From NCBI GenBank assembly GCA_036873135.1, contig JAPTYO010000005.1, positions 9,588,166 through 9,652,165 of the forward strand: 64,000 nt of DNA. Reading direction: 5' to 3'. The notes below the pieces were generated by a model. It was not told where the DNA came from, made no database searches, and worked only from the letters and a program-made list of their open reading frames with translations. The translations under genes were made by a program, and so were the position numbers. Source of the DNA: Clarkia xantiana subsp. parviflora. Lineage: Eukaryota > Streptophyta > Magnoliopsida > Myrtales > Onagraceae. Positions within the stretch are counted from its first letter, which is position 1. Each line of letters begins with the position of its first letter. This document shows, piece by piece, positions 45,001-57,513 of this stretch.

Positions 45001-46205
45001 GCGGAGCTTATGGTGGAAAGTAATGAAAGCTTGGGTCATTTTCATTTCGGCTTTCCTGAGCTCCGCTTTGCTGGACGAAGTATCCAAGATGAAAGTATTG
45101 AGGATGCCTTTAACAGTTGATATTGGAGTTTCCGTCTCCATGTTGATCGTCACAACATCACCATTTCTCTGATCCTCCCGGCCACCACCTTCTTTGCTTC
45201 CACGCGAACCTTGTTCTTCAACTTCACTAACCGTGTTGTCGATCTCTTCAGTTTCATCCATCTCTACAAGATTGATATATAGATTCACTTCGATAAGATA
45301 ATTAAACACTTCACATAATTCAGTTTCATACCTCCGTTAAAGTTCCGTCCATTTTGGCCGTTAAAAGTCATGTGACGTGCACGTGAGTAGCCCTAAACTT
45401 TTGATTTTGTTCAATTTAACCCCTCTAATACATTCCTAATTTTTCATTTATTCAATTTAGTTCTAAAATTTCAATATCACACCCTTGACCCAAATTGACC
45501 TAGCCGGATCTAGCTTAGGGATGATGTTATCTAGTGTTGAACACGTTACCTGGTGTTATGGAGTTGATAGAGTAACGAGCACTTGATGTTTTATTTGTAG
45601 TCTGGAGTTGGACTAATTTGTCTCTAGGATGACCGAGCAGATGAGGCCTCTCGACCTTAACCCTGAGATTGATGAGAGAGTTCATTTGTCGACTCAGCTC
45701 ATCGGCTTCAGCCACCACCTCTTTTTCCATATTCTTGTAAAATCTATTAACCTTGTTAAACTCATCATCCACCCTCTCAAAGAACATCACTTCTTCCTTC
45801 CCAGCTCCTTGCTCCGATGGCCTCAACAACAACGTCTCATACCTTGTTATCTCATCACCCCCCTCCTCATCTCTAACCGACTGTACAGTGATCACTTCAT
45901 CATCATTTCTACCATCTACCAACGAGTGCCTGAAAATTAAATGACACAATTAATGTATATATAATATATATAACTACACAGAATGAAGACTACATGTTAA
46001 ATTAGCTAGTACTAAATATAAACCTGTTTGTTAGTCCATGGAATGTCATATACAGTGAGGCCTTTCTCTTGGGGCAGGTGGGTCTTGGTGTTGAATGCAA
46101 TATCCACTTAATGTCTTTGAGGATCATCTTGAGGGCATTATAGTCCATGTATGCAGCTTGCCACTCAGGCACCATTTGACACTTGAACTCTTTCCCAAAC
46201 TTCAT
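42037..46205 (-). CDS. PHO1: PHO1-family phosphate exporter, 14 exons
   Basis: Exons (minus): 46205-46024, 45929-45550, 45263-44984, 44856-44808, 44398-44327, 44243-44114, 44012-43886, 43797-43539, 43437-43333, 43241-43197, 43092-42943, 42794-42516, 42393-42254, 42130-42037. All introns are GT-AG, and the 2292 nt read through as 763 residues plus TAA, a normal PHO1 length. Residues 1-335 are the SPX domain ([19 protein letters not shown] start; lysine-rich KIMKKYDK helix near 290), which in this family binds inositol pyrophosphates. Several membrane segments follow (from about 365). The EXS domain has [13 protein letters not shown], then [17 protein letters not shown], and a last helix [32 protein letters not shown]1 proteins export phosphate, for example into xylem, from Golgi/plasma membrane. 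No break is seen. Which PHO1 paralogue it is cannot be told. Confidence 0.93.
45320..45500. repeat. Dispersed repeat, copy b, in PHO1 intron 2
   Basis: CCGTTAAAAGTCATGTGACGTGCACGTGA followed by CCTAAACTTTTGATTTTGTTCAA resembles 29830-29880. It lies in the intron between exons 2 and 3 of the PHO1 gene, away from both splice sites, so it should not disturb the protein. Confidence 0.4.
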
Positions 46206-46249
46206 CTTCTTCTAATTTCTATGGATGAATGAATAAGAATTTGCTAGCC

Positions 46250-46264
46250 TGCTGCTCTATTTAA
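46250..46264 (-). promoter_or_regulatory. TATA-like box of the PHO1 gene
   Basis: The minus strand reads TCTATTAAATAGAG about 50 bp before the ATG. Its position suits a TATA box with a short 5' leader, although the match to TATAAA is imperfect. Confidence 0.4.
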
Positions 46265-46386
46265 TAGACACTGCATGTGCAAATTGCGCCACTAACGCCG
46301 CGGTACAGGTGTATGTACTGACGTACACATTTTGTTTTTTAAATTTGTTAAGAATTCGTATATAATATAATAATAATAAATGAAAA

Positions 46387-46394
46387 GGATATTC
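46387..46394. promoter_or_regulatory. Candidate P1BS (PHR1 site) upstream of PHO1
   Basis: GGATATTC matches GNATATNC, the P1BS element bound by PHR1-type MYB factors in phosphate-starvation promoters. It lies about 182 bp upstream of the ATG. One such match per few kilobases is expected by chance, so this is suggestive only. Confidence 0.4.
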
Positions 46395-46399
46395 GGACC

Positions 46400-47190
46400 T
46401 TGGAAGTCAACCCCCTTCCTTGTCTCTATTCTGGAAATGAAAGCCTCCGGTTTACTTTTTATGCGGTTCGTCACACATTGAGCTCTTGATGATAACCACT
46501 GTCTCTTATGTGATACGTTTGGACAAATATCGACGTGTAAACAAGTAGGCAATCTTAAAACAAAAAAAGAGACGACAATCAAATAAAGTATTACATGCGC
46601 AACATTAATCTAGTATTATTTTTAAGAGACAGAAGACGTGTGAGATTCGGAGAGGAGTCACCCACGCAGCAGTTTCCACGAAATATATATACATTGTGTG
46701 GGCGACGAATGACAACACGATATTTTCTTTCGGCGTGTAAAGATAATTGGGAATATGAATATTTTTGGACAACTCAAACTGGAGTTCACCACTCTACGCG
46801 CAGACTTCATAACACTCTAGTAGTATACTACACACCAGGTACCTATATATGTGACTGCTTAATTCAACTCAGTTATAATAAAATTAGCAATTACCCAAAG
46901 GTATATAAGTTTTGGTAACAAACTCAGAAACCCTATCCCTGGACGAGAGGGAAATAGAGAACAATAGATTTCGGGCTTCTGATGTGAAGGTTTCTTCATT
47001 TGGCTTGACCTCCACACCAATTCCTAAAAGCTATATATGTCCACAGAAAATAAAGAAATAACAAAACAACCCTCAAAGTTGCAACAAGAAAGAACCAGGT
47101 CCACAAACCACCAAACATAAATAAAAACACACAAGGTCGAGCTGGACAAAAAAAAAAAAACTACAGCCGAATACAAAAAAAAAAAGCAGC
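46400..47190. other. Intergenic upstream of PHO1, no gene seen
   Basis: AT-rich region between the PHO1 promoter and the Copia relic. ORFs at 46292-46582 and 46595-46918 have no family signature and no codon bias that stands out. Confidence 0.5.
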
Positions 47191-47194
47191 CCAG

Positions 47195-50100
47195 CTTGCC
47201 TAGGATCCATACAAATATGGACTTCAATGTTCCTCCTCAAGCTGCATGCTCCTCAATATCCAGTTTTGCTTCTAACTCCCCCTGTTTCCTGAAAATATTC
47301 AACATACCAATCTTGTTAGACAGTAAAAAATGTTGTTGTTTAAGTAATACCTTGGTGAATGTCAGCAAGCTGATCTTCAGTTCTAATAAGACCAAGTTGC
47401 ACAACTCTCAATTTTTTTCCCCTAATAAGTTGGCAATCAATCTCAATATGTTTGGTACGCTCATGGAAAACAGGGTTAGTGGCTATTTTAACAGCAGCTT
47501 CATTATCACAATAAAGAACAGTGAGAGAATTTTGAGCAAAACAAAGTTCAGAGAATAAACCCCCTCAACCAAATGACCTATTTCAAGAGATCTGCAATAC
47601 TCATGTATTCTGCTTCTGCAAAGCTTTTAGAAACAGTGTCCTGCTTCTCTACCTTCCAGGAAATGATAGAGTTGCCCAATATAACACAATAACCACTAAT
47701 GGAACGCCTTGTCTCAACAGAAGTTCCCCAATCTGAATCACAGTACCCAATCAAATCAGTAACAGAACCTGACTCTAGCAAAATACCCTTGCTAGGTTCC
47801 ATTTTAATATTATATCTGAAAATTCTCAACACAGCATCCCATTGAGACTGCTTTGGATCTTGCATATATTCATATGCCTCACTACAAAGGATATATCATG
47901 ACGAGTAATGGTTAAATAAAGAAACTTCCAAGAAAATACTTCATTTCTACCAAATCCTTGAGTTTAAAACTAGATTCTAAAACAGCTTTTAATTCATCGA
48001 TCAATTCCAAACTGTTGTCAGTTATCATTAGATCATCAACATAGACAAGTAAGATAACAGTTTTGTCATCAACAGATTTGGTAAACAATGACTATACATG
48101 TTTTGACTGAGTGTAACCAGCATTAACAAGGGAGTCAGACAATTTTAAATTTCACTGTCTGCTGGCTTGTTTAAGCCCATAAAGAGATTTGCGCAGTCGA
48201 CAAACTAAACCCTGACTCAGTGTGATAACATTTGATGCACTTGCCAAACTGATTCTCAATCAAGGCTATAAAGGACTTGATAATCATAAAAATATCTGAT
48301 TTAAATTGCATCAATTGTGCACCCAACACACCCTAGAATGATCATCCCACAAAAGACAAGAAAAAAAATTCATCATAGGGTAGGAGTATTGTAAGGGCCC
48401 CAAACATCACAATGCATCAAGTCAAAAGCAGAAGCAGTTCTAGAGTTTGAAAGAGGAAAGCTATTCTTTATGATCTTTGCCTTGGGACAATATGACACTC
48501 ATCCAATACAACAGAATTATTCTTAGGTAAATCTAAAATCTTAATGTGTTGCAAGGTTTGAATTGGTACATGACCATAATGATGGTGTCATAGAGACACT
48601 TTATTAACAGAAAAAGCATGAGCATCAGATACAGAGTGATGAAACTTGTTCTTGAAAAAATATAAACCTAATTGCTCACTTCATTCACCAAGGCCCTCTC
48701 ACTTGAGAGGTACTATAAGATAAAAGAATTTGAATAAAAGGAAGCAACACAATGTAAGTCTGTTGTGATCTTAGAAACTGACAAAAGATTAAATTTGAAA
48801 TCAGCATATAAAACATCCTTTAATTTTTTTGTCAGCATTCAAAATAATAAGTCCCAATGCCAAAAATATTAGAAAAGTTTCCATTTGGTAAATTGACTTT
48901 TGTTCCAGAGAGCATTTGAAAATATGTCAACCAATCTTTTTTAATTTTTTAAAAGTCATATGATTGGTTGCACCAGTGTCAAGGATCCAATAGTTATCAA
49001 TGTGAGCAGGGTTAAGCAATAGGGATATATCTGCAGTATTAACCTTCAAGTCATTGGGACCAGTAGCACCTGCATTACTTGCAGTCCTTCCAAGGTGCCT
49101 AATGTTAGAAAGAGCTGCTCGAATTGCTGTGGAGTGAAGGCTATCATCCCCTCCTGACTGGAACCATCATAAGAGGAACCAGTTGATATTATTGTCCCAT
49201 CATTTTTCCCAGCTATGCAATATTAGCTTTTAATCCTCCAACCTTGGACTTAGATTGCTCTTTCAACTTGAAGAAATTATCTTTAACATGCCCCTTCCTT
49301 TTGCAGAACTCACAACTCTTAGCATAGCATCTATCAACTAAATGCCAATTTTTATGACAAAAGTAAAATGTGCACTCCAAATTCTGGTTGAGTTTTACTT
49401 TATCAGAACTTCCAGCAACATTTATAGAAAAAGTGCCAACAGATGCAGCAATGCCATTGAAAAAATTATTTTGACTCTCTTCTTGAATAAGGATATTGTA
49501 AGCTTGATTCAAACTTGGTAAGGGGTCCCAAATCAATAAATTGCTTCTGATAGAATAATAGTTGTCATTAAGCCCCATAAGAAATTGAAAGAGTCTGAGA
49601 TTCTCTTTATGTACCACTTGTTTATGAAAAAACCTCATGATCGACATAAGGCAAAGAACACACAACATCAAATTCCGCCCATAATACCCTTAGCTTGGTA
49701 AAAAAAAAAAATATAGAGATCGAATCCAGGCCTGCCTAGTCAGAATTATATCACGATGAAGCTGGTAAGTCCTGGATCCGTTCTGTTTATCAAATCTCTG
49801 CTTCAAATCCCTCCAAGCAAGAAAAGAACTATATGTGTACATAATAGTTCTCCCAATTTCTTTCGAAACTAAGTTCATAATCCACCCAAACTCAACATCA
49901 TCACATTGATCCCACAGTTCCTCAAACAGTAAAGTGTAATTCTCCATAAGGTATGTACCAGTAACGAAGCCATGTTTGTTTCTACCAACTAGGGAAAATC
50001 TCAAAGCACGACTCCACGTCGGAAAATCATCAATGTCAGTAATGATATGAGAACTACGAACTAGCATCCCCCCCCCCCCCCCCGTTACGGTTGCATGTGG

Positions 50101-50370
50101 ATCTGCCGGCTTCGAATCGGGTTTTCTTCATCGGTCTTCGACATTGCTCAAGATTAGACAACGAAGAGGCAAAAAGTTGCTCTGATGTTGATCGCAAGAA
50201 TGAAATCCTCAAGAAGAGAGGATGAACAAGGCTCGGTGATCTCCAGAATAGAGATTCGCAAAATAAGAAACAGAAGCGAAGTGTCTGAGAGGGTAAACGG
50301 TTCGTTTCGGAGAAGATACAGTAAGCAGAAGAATGCAGTGGAACCTCAAGATCGAAGAACAACCCGGTGA
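47195..50370 (-). pseudogene. Decayed Ty1/Copia retrotransposon
   Basis: On the minus strand, in order: a UBN2-type gag start (FPTWSRALRFSLVGRNKHGF, 50067-49690), the rest of gag with a zinc knuckle (CEFCKRKGHVKDNFF, up to 49213), a stretch with only scattered integrase-like sequence, the RT motif LYGLKQASRQ near 48180 and YVDDLM near 48035, then the RNase H end with DLIGYCDSDWG and SISGYCVILG (47865-47578). Many stops and shifts show an old, inactive copy. A weak ATCAGAGC, as in Copia primer sites, lies on the minus strand near 50177-50184. No matching LTR pair could be found, so the true ends are unknown. Confidence 0.8.
50068..50083. repeat. C16 homopolymer
   Basis: Sixteen consecutive C residues sit at the start of the gag-like ORF of the Copia relic. 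The length is likely variable and error-prone in sequencing. Confidence 0.9.
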
Positions 50371-50399
50371 ACAAACACTAGATTTACATTTTACATGAA

Positions 50400-52680
50400 T
50401 ACATTAATTGAATTGGTTTAAGTTTAGATTATATACACTTTTACCATTATTTATTATTATTATTACACATAATCGATTTTGTTGCCATATTTCATTTTTT
50501 TTTACTAATACATCTTTTCAGTTTTACATATTAAATGAGATTTCATCTTTTCAATTTTATAAATTAAAATTTATTAAAAAAATATTATTTGTTCACCGTT
50601 TAATATTTTATTTATGGCCATCATTTCAGTTTTGCAAATTAAACTAAATTTCATTTTTATTTTTACAAATTAAACTATATTAAAAAATATTATTCTTGTA
50701 CTATTTAATATTTTTCTGCAGTTTAATATTTATTTTTCTGAATGTCATTAAACTATGTTTTATTCTACATTTTTTAACGTTTCTTAAGTGTTGTTTCTTC
50801 ATCTCTTCGAGCTCTTATTTTCTTTTATATCTCATTATTTCTTTTTATGCGTCATTAAAAAATCTTTCTTACAATTTTATAAGTATTATTAATTTTATTT
50901 ATCTCATTCTAGAAGCTTATTTTTTTTATTGACTAATAATAATTGTAATTTTTGTTATGTTCTTTATATTTGTATTGAATATTATTAATTTTTTTAATTT
51001 TTTTATATTCGTGATGAGTATATATATAATTGTATTTTAACAATTTCATTAGGAAATAAATTTGTTAGTACAACTCAAAATAGTCTTTGATCCGACCGAT
51101 TTTTTTAGTGTATAAAAAAACATTATGCACCAACTAATTTAGGGTTCTGAATTCATAAATACAACAGACAATAACAATTATAAAAAAAAAAGCTCATGTT
51201 GGAAGGGAAAGTGGCAAGGGAAAAAAAGGATGTTCCACATGTGGTCGAATCTAGACACCCTTAACTATTGAGAATGATTTACAAGAGTCATTCTATTTGT
51301 AGATCAACAATTCATTTTTGTAGACAAGATATGGTAAAACACAATAATGTCTCTTATATCATTTAAAAATTTTTCATTCTTATTAAATTAATATTAAAAT
51401 TACTTTATATAGACCTATTAGATTAAATGTAATTTTTCATCTTTCTGCGTGACGAAATGTAGTTGTCATTTCTGAAACACCATCATCCATATCTCGCCCC
51501 CCGCCGCCATCACTTCTCTCTTTCAATGATGTCATCATCTATTTTTCTAAACGATGTAAGCCATTTTTCTATTAAGACACATGTTTTTGTCAATATCTAC
51601 ATGAAATCAATCTAAATCTAGTGTATAGTCTTCGATTTGATACATTAGAAACGTTATGTCTTAAACACGGTTCTGAGTAGAAACCATGGAGGAATCAGGG
51701 GATATATGTCAATTTTGCATGGAAAAATCAACATGAACTCGCCGATTTTATAAAAAACAATCTACACTTGCGCCCTGATTTTGTCAAAAACAATTGACAA
51801 TAGTGCGCCGGTATTTTGTTTTTGTGAAAAATTAGAAAGTTGACAACTATGGAGGCTGGCTACGGTGGCTAATGGCTGGCAGGAATGTCAGGTGGCTGGC
51901 GGCGACAATAACGATGGCAGCGTCAGCTGGATAGCAACGGTGGATAAAGGTTTTCGATTGGAAATATTCCCAAGGGAAAAGACGATTGATTTCTTCCCGT
52001 CTTTACTTAATGATTAATAGTGTAAAAAATAATAATGATAAATTTGTAAATGACGTATGAGATATTATTGTCTTTAAACTAAAATGGTATACGTCGAGCA
52101 AATTGTGGTCTACAAATAAAATCTCTCATTTAAAATGTCATATCATGCGATTGTTGAACCGAGTTTAGTTGCAGGCCGATAGAATGTGATATATTCTTTG
52201 GTGAGGTAGTTGTGGATATATAGAATATTTGTAATAGGGTGTCACTATATGAAATTATTTTTTTACAAATATCAAAATTTTAGAATGAACCATCCTCATA
52301 ATGTTGAATATTTCTAACATTTTTATTAGAAGTTGTTCCATTTCAACATTTTCCTCTCAAACTGAATTTCTTGTGGTGTTCACTTGCTGCATCTGTTCAA
52401 AGCCTTGTAAAAGGGAGGAGAAGCATGTCTTTGAAAGGACAATGGCATAAAGGGAAGGTCTCTTATTAGAGAGACACTCTTGACTTTTTTACATAGGAGT
52501 CATTGAGGTCCTCATCCAGTGGTAGAGCTACATAGAAATATAAGATCATAAACATTACCTCATTATCATATATATATATATATATTGGGACCCTATATTT
52601 ATTTTTAAATAAAAATATATTATGAATCCCTATTATTTATTTATTATTTATCATCATTTTCTATTGTTATATTTTGTTAT
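50400..52680. other. AT-rich spacer, no gene seen
   Basis: Mostly T/A-rich low-complexity sequence. Hydrophobic ORFs at 50408-50932 are products of poly-T bias. A short GC-rich patch (51845-51945, GGTGGCTGGC repeats) and a (TA)n tract (52566-52584) are the only landmarks. Confidence 0.6.
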
Positions 52681-52687
52681 ACTTGAA

Positions 52688-53562
52688 AGTTAATTACGAA
52701 ATTGCTAGTTGAACTTTATAGGAAAGTACAATTTGCTAGCTAGACTTTTTTGTGTACCAAAATACTGGATTCAGATCAACCGTACTCTTTATGTCCCAAA
52801 TTGTGCATCTCCGTTAAGATTTTGGCACGTGTCCTTAGATTTAATATTTTCCTTCTAAGATTCACCAATCGCAATACGATTTTAGGGAAAAAAAAACCAC
52901 AAAATTCATTACACTCAGGACACGTGTCAAGATCTTAATGGTGAGGCACGATCTGAGGTATGAAAAGTGCGGCAGGTGATCTAGATCCCAAAATGCTAGC
53001 CGAACTTTTGTTAATGTGCAATTTCCTAAATACTTTAATTTTTTGTTAAATAGTAATGAAATATATTTTATAAAATTACAAAAAGTAACCTAAAGTTATA
53101 CTATGATTCTAAAATAACTTCAACTTTTATATAAAAGTAAATATAAATTTCGAATAAAATTTTAGAATGATACGTGTTATACAAAAATATATAAAAGTCA
53201 AATATATAATCCCTAAAGTTTAAAAATTAAAATTTTTTTTTAAAAAAAATTATGTCTTATAGATTTTTTTTTTAAATGATTTTTTTTTTTTGTATTTTTA
53301 ATACATTTTTTATTTATATTTCTCTTAACATGTATTATTTAAACATTTAATGTTATATAAAATATCATGTTATTTTATTATTATAGTAAAACTTTAGGGT
53401 GTTTTCAGAATATTTTGAAAATGTTTATCAATGGTTAACGAAAAGATGGACGGTGGTAACTTTTTGCACATTATAGAAAATTTAGTTAGTAATTGGCTAA
53501 AAAAAAGTCTAATCAAGAATTTGTACGTTTCATAAGCTAGCAATTTGGTAATTAACCCAATT
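52688..53562. mobile_element. Foldback/MITE-like element
   Basis: The left end GTTAATTACGAAATTGCTAG is mirrored at the right by GTTAATTACCAAATTGCTAG on the minus strand (about 53541-53560). Arms of about 60 bp are partly alike (AAGTACAATTT / AACGTACAAATT; TAGACTTTTTT in both). The interior is AT-rich. No TSD could be fixed. Confidence 0.55.
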
Positions 53563-55020
53563 TGAAAAGAATTTCAACCTTAATAACATTTAACTGAGAG
53601 TTTTTTTTTTTGCCAAACATTTAATTAAGAGTTTTTTGGCCAACATTTAATTAAGAGTTGATGCAGATAGACGTGCAGGTAGCTGTAACTACTCGCCCGT
53701 ACGGCCGCCTGTACGTTTTGTCTTTTAATGTATACGGAAGTTTAGTCAACAACCTAAAAGAATATTCATCTTGATACCCACGTTTTGTCCTTGATTAACC
53801 ACCGCCTCTTATGTCATCATCTTTCGTCGTAATTGACTAGCTAAATATATATATAGATCTTTTGAGGAAAAATATAGTCTCATGACGTTAGCTAGAGGGG
53901 TTTTTTTTAGTAAAAAGCTAGAGGATTTGAGTAACCTAAATATCAATGAGAATATATTCAAACTGCATTTTACATGCACAATCGGAGCCAAATGGCAATA
54001 TTATCCCTATAGTTTTTTCGGTCTTCACGTCTAAACTTCAAATATTTTTTGGCCAAGGCCTAAACTTCAAATTTAATTAATGATTTTGCAACGGAATTAA
54101 TTAAATGATAGTTAAGTAGTTAAATTTAATTAATAATTTTACCACGATGTTGTAACTATTTAACTCTATATATTTAGTTAGACAAAAAAAATCATAAATT
54201 TTATATATTGTACCTATAAATGATTATCACTACAAGTAATTTTAGGAATTCCGATCATTCTTACACTCCTGCCCCGGATCCTATGTACGCTTTGATGTAG
54301 TTGTAAGCTTGTTTGCTTAATCGAACACGATAGTGTGATCTGGCTGGCTATTGAAAATATAGGATGAGTTTGGTTTGCTTGTAGATGCTAACTAAACAAT
54401 TTATTAAAGATTTGCTAATTCCTCATCTAACTGTGCGATAATGGTGTGTTGACATGTAAATAATTAATTAAAAAATAATTATTTATAATTAAGTCGTTGA
54501 CCACCAATTTTTTTTAGGATTTGTTGAACCACCACTTTGTTTTGGGTTTGTTGATCTCTTCTAATATAGAATAGCCACGTTGAAAGGTCCAATTTTTTTT
54601 GGCCCTGTTGAAAGGTCCTATTCAAGCTCATTTCTTAATAATATTTTTATTTTATATCTATCATCATTTGATAACCAACCGTTCATATATCTATCCATCA
54701 TACCAAACACGACTAGCCATATTAATTAATTTAATAGTTCTGTAAATTTTAATATTTTGGGAAAGTTGAATTTATTTTATCAATTAGTGAGAAAATCAAA
54801 ACGGCGGTGGATATTAAAATAAAATAAAATTACAAGCTATCCATTTTATTTTTTTTAAAAACTTGGTGGTTATCGAATTAAGATAATTATTATTACGTTT
54901 GACCATTACAAGAAAAGAGGCTATTATTACTTACCGTCCAAATCAGTAGAAAATCTGTGTTAGATGGCCTGTAAATACTGAATTCTGACGAAACTGACAA
55001 CTTTTTATGATTATAATATA
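53563..55020. other. AT-rich spacer, no gene seen
   Basis: No supported ORF. A CACTACAAG at 54229 and CATTACAAGAAAAG at 54905 resemble CACTA-type termini but do not form an inverted pair. Confidence 0.5.
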
Positions 55021-55274
55021 TTCATTAATATAAGGAAAGATGTAAATTTTTTGAATAGAGTACCGAGATATATTCCATATGTTTTAAATTCATAATAGGA
55101 CCCCCGAATCTGATTTCAGATCGCAGACTGATTCTATACTTAGGCGTTTAATTCGTTATTTGCTTAGGTAATTTAGTTTTATAGTTAGCCTAATAATTAA
55201 CTAGTGGCGACTCTTTAAAAAATCCACGTGTTTTCAAAAAATATTCTCCTTAGATCGTATTTTTAGTGTACGAC
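55020..55274 (+). repeat. Fragment of family-B LTR (copy B3)
   Basis: TTCATAATAGGACCCCCGAA, GGTAATTTAG and TTAACTAGTGGCGACTCTTT parallel 60546-60680 of LTR B2 in the same order and orientation. It ends near 55274, where the LTR of element 3 begins. The upstream rest of this B LTR is not recognisable. Confidence 0.6.
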
Positions 55275-56088
55275 TGTTTGCACAAGAGTTTCCTCTGTGG
55301 GCTTCTCCTTCTTGGCCTTCTTCTTCGTGGGCTTCTTCTTCCAGGACTTCTACTTCGTTGGCTTCTTTCTTCTCGGATCCTCGCTTCCTCTCCTTGGGTA
55401 CCTGCAAATGGGCACCGGAGGGGGGGGGGGGGGTCCTGGTAAGCCCACTCCGAAACTTAAGTGAGTATGAGCTTTAGAGATAGGTAGTGAGCTTAGAGAG
55501 AGAGAGAGAGAGAGAGTGAGAGATTAACTTCAAATGAGGGGAGGAGGTCTCTATTTATAGAGCTCCTATTGAAACACTAGGTTCCAGTGGTTTCATGGTC
55601 CGGTTGTGGTAGGTTCGTAATATAAGTTGGCATTGACCGTAAATAAGGTGCATTTGACCGTAAATAAGGTGCATTTGACCCCGGTTCGACCGTAGATAAG
55701 TTTATCATAGCTAAGTGTTTGTGTAGCCTCCAAGGGTGAGCCCCGGGCGAAATATCGTTCGGGGGTAGGGATCCGGACAAGGGGGACTCGTCCGGATGGA
55801 GGGGGGGGGGGGGGGGGGGGAGGGGTACCCGTCCGGGTAACCCTAAGGTCTTGCTCGGGTAACCCAAGCAAGGTCCCTTTCTCGGGTAACCCAAGCAAGG
55901 GTCCCTTGCTTGGGTTGCCCTCGGGTGGTTTTTCCACTCGGGGCCTTCCCGAGTGATTTTCGCCACTCGGGGTGTGTTTCGGGCTTATGTGGTGAGCCTC
56001 GCCTATGCGTGATCCAAGTTTCGAATTATATTCGGTTACGACCCATTTATCGGGTCCAATTAGTGATAGCTTGGGCGTATATCCAACA
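55275..56088 (-). repeat. 3' LTR of Gypsy element 3 (~814 bp)
   Basis: The right end ATATCCAACA at 56088 is followed by GTTTTCCCCGAGTCAAGG, a PPT on the minus strand. The left end, TGTTTGCACAAG at 55275, is set where the family-B fragment stops and is less certain. It contains G14 (55420-55433) and G20 (55801-55820), an (AG)n tract near 55495-55516, a TATA-like TATAAATAG on the minus strand near 55553, and CTCGGGTAACCCAAGCAAG repeats (55853-55915). Confidence 0.6.
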
Positions 56089-56959
56089 GTTTTCCCCGAG
56101 TCAAGGAATGATTTAACCTTTTTTTGACTCTATTTTATGCGGAATATCGTCCAAACGAGTGGAAATGCATACCTTTATGACGATCCCGGCCTTCATTGAG
56201 TTCTCGAGACGCGTCGTGATTTCCATGCCCCCTGCTTTAGAGAAGCTTAATACATGTACGAAAAATGCTTTTATTATATTTAAGCAAGTTCACGTTATGT
56301 GATAATATTTTATGAGGGTAAGAATTACGAGCCTTGGTCTCGTTTTACTTATCCTCCGGACTGTGTCCTTTTGTTCGTGTCTCCTTTTTATTGGAGCCTT
56401 TTGGAGAAAAAAAATCCCTATCATATCCTTAATAAGGTATATTTTTGGACTTCCCTTCATTATTTCCCCTTCATTCATCTTTTCTAGAGCACTTTTTCTC
56501 TTCATCTTTTCTAGAGCATCTCCCCCCTTCTTCAACCTAGGTTTTCTCTTCCTCCTTTTTTCAATTTTCCACCCAATCAACCAAATCAAGTCACCACATC
56601 TCTCATGGAGCTCTCTTAGGTTTGATTTGGGGTGGAATTTGTGCTTGAATTTGAGGATTAGGTGCTAGGCCAGCCGGTGGCGAGGGGCGCACGAGAGGAG
56701 GCTCGGCCGGTGGCAGACGGAAAGCTCGACGGCGAGCGGCTGGAGCTAGGCGGCAAAGCGAGAGGAGTGGTCCCAGACGGGGCCGTGGGTGGCGGTGACG
56801 GCGACGGGGGCTCTTCTCGGCGGTAGCGGCATCCTCCGGCGGACGTGGGTTATCCGGCGGCTGGTTCACCTCTGACCGTTTTTTTGACCGGTTCGGTTTT
56901 ATTTCTTCAAAGGTTTGGTTTTTCAGCCCTTCCTTGCTTGTGTGTTCTCAATTGATTAC

Positions 56960-56967
56960 TATAAAAG
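56960..56967 (+). promoter_or_regulatory. TATA box of antisense gene copy 3
   Basis: TATAAAAG in the context CTATAAAAGCCAGGGC closely matches 14969-14985 in element 2. Transcription would start near 56990. Confidence 0.55.
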
Positions 56968-57513
56968 CCAGGGCTTTGCCATAGGTAGTTGAGTTGCTTC
57001 ATAGTGCATTGTTGGTTGGAAGATGAGGATTGTCTTTGTTGTTGGGTTTGGGACATCTTTGAGGTGAGTGTTTGATATAGATGTTGCCCCCTTAGGAACT
57101 TGGTAGGTGTTTGTTGATTGGGTGCCTTAGTGCAATGCCTAGGTTACCCCTTGCTTGTATAGATGATATATGCTCTCATGGAGGATATTTGGTTCCACCT
57201 TTCATTACCTTAGGTAGTGTTGAGGTGATTTTATTTGTCCCCCCTTTTAGGGGTATTTTCCATGCTTTGTCCATCATAGTCCCCCCTTTGACAAGTAGTA
57301 TCGTCCATGCACATGTCTTTTGCCCCCGTAGTAAGCATTTGATCTTTATGAACTTTGGGACGTACCCTTGGGTAGGTTGGTCTTGATGGATTTATATGGA
57401 ATCATGAGGTAGGGTTGGTAATTTCTTACGGACAGTCGTTTTTCTTTCCCTTGCCAGGCGTGCTTTTGGATCTTTTACCGGGCTAAGGAGCGTCGTTCCA
57501 TTTTCTCTTCAAA

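Noticed and set aside
46595..46918. ORF divergent from PHO1
   Set aside because: No family signature and no promoter evidence; probably chance.
50408..50932. Two ORFs rich in Phe/Leu/Ile that look like membrane proteins
   Set aside because: Poly-T-rich DNA yields such peptides by bias; no start context or conservation.
54229..54920. CACTA transposon between CACTACAAG (54229) and CATTACAAG (54905)
   Set aside because: The two motifs are in the same orientation, not inverted, so they do not define an element.
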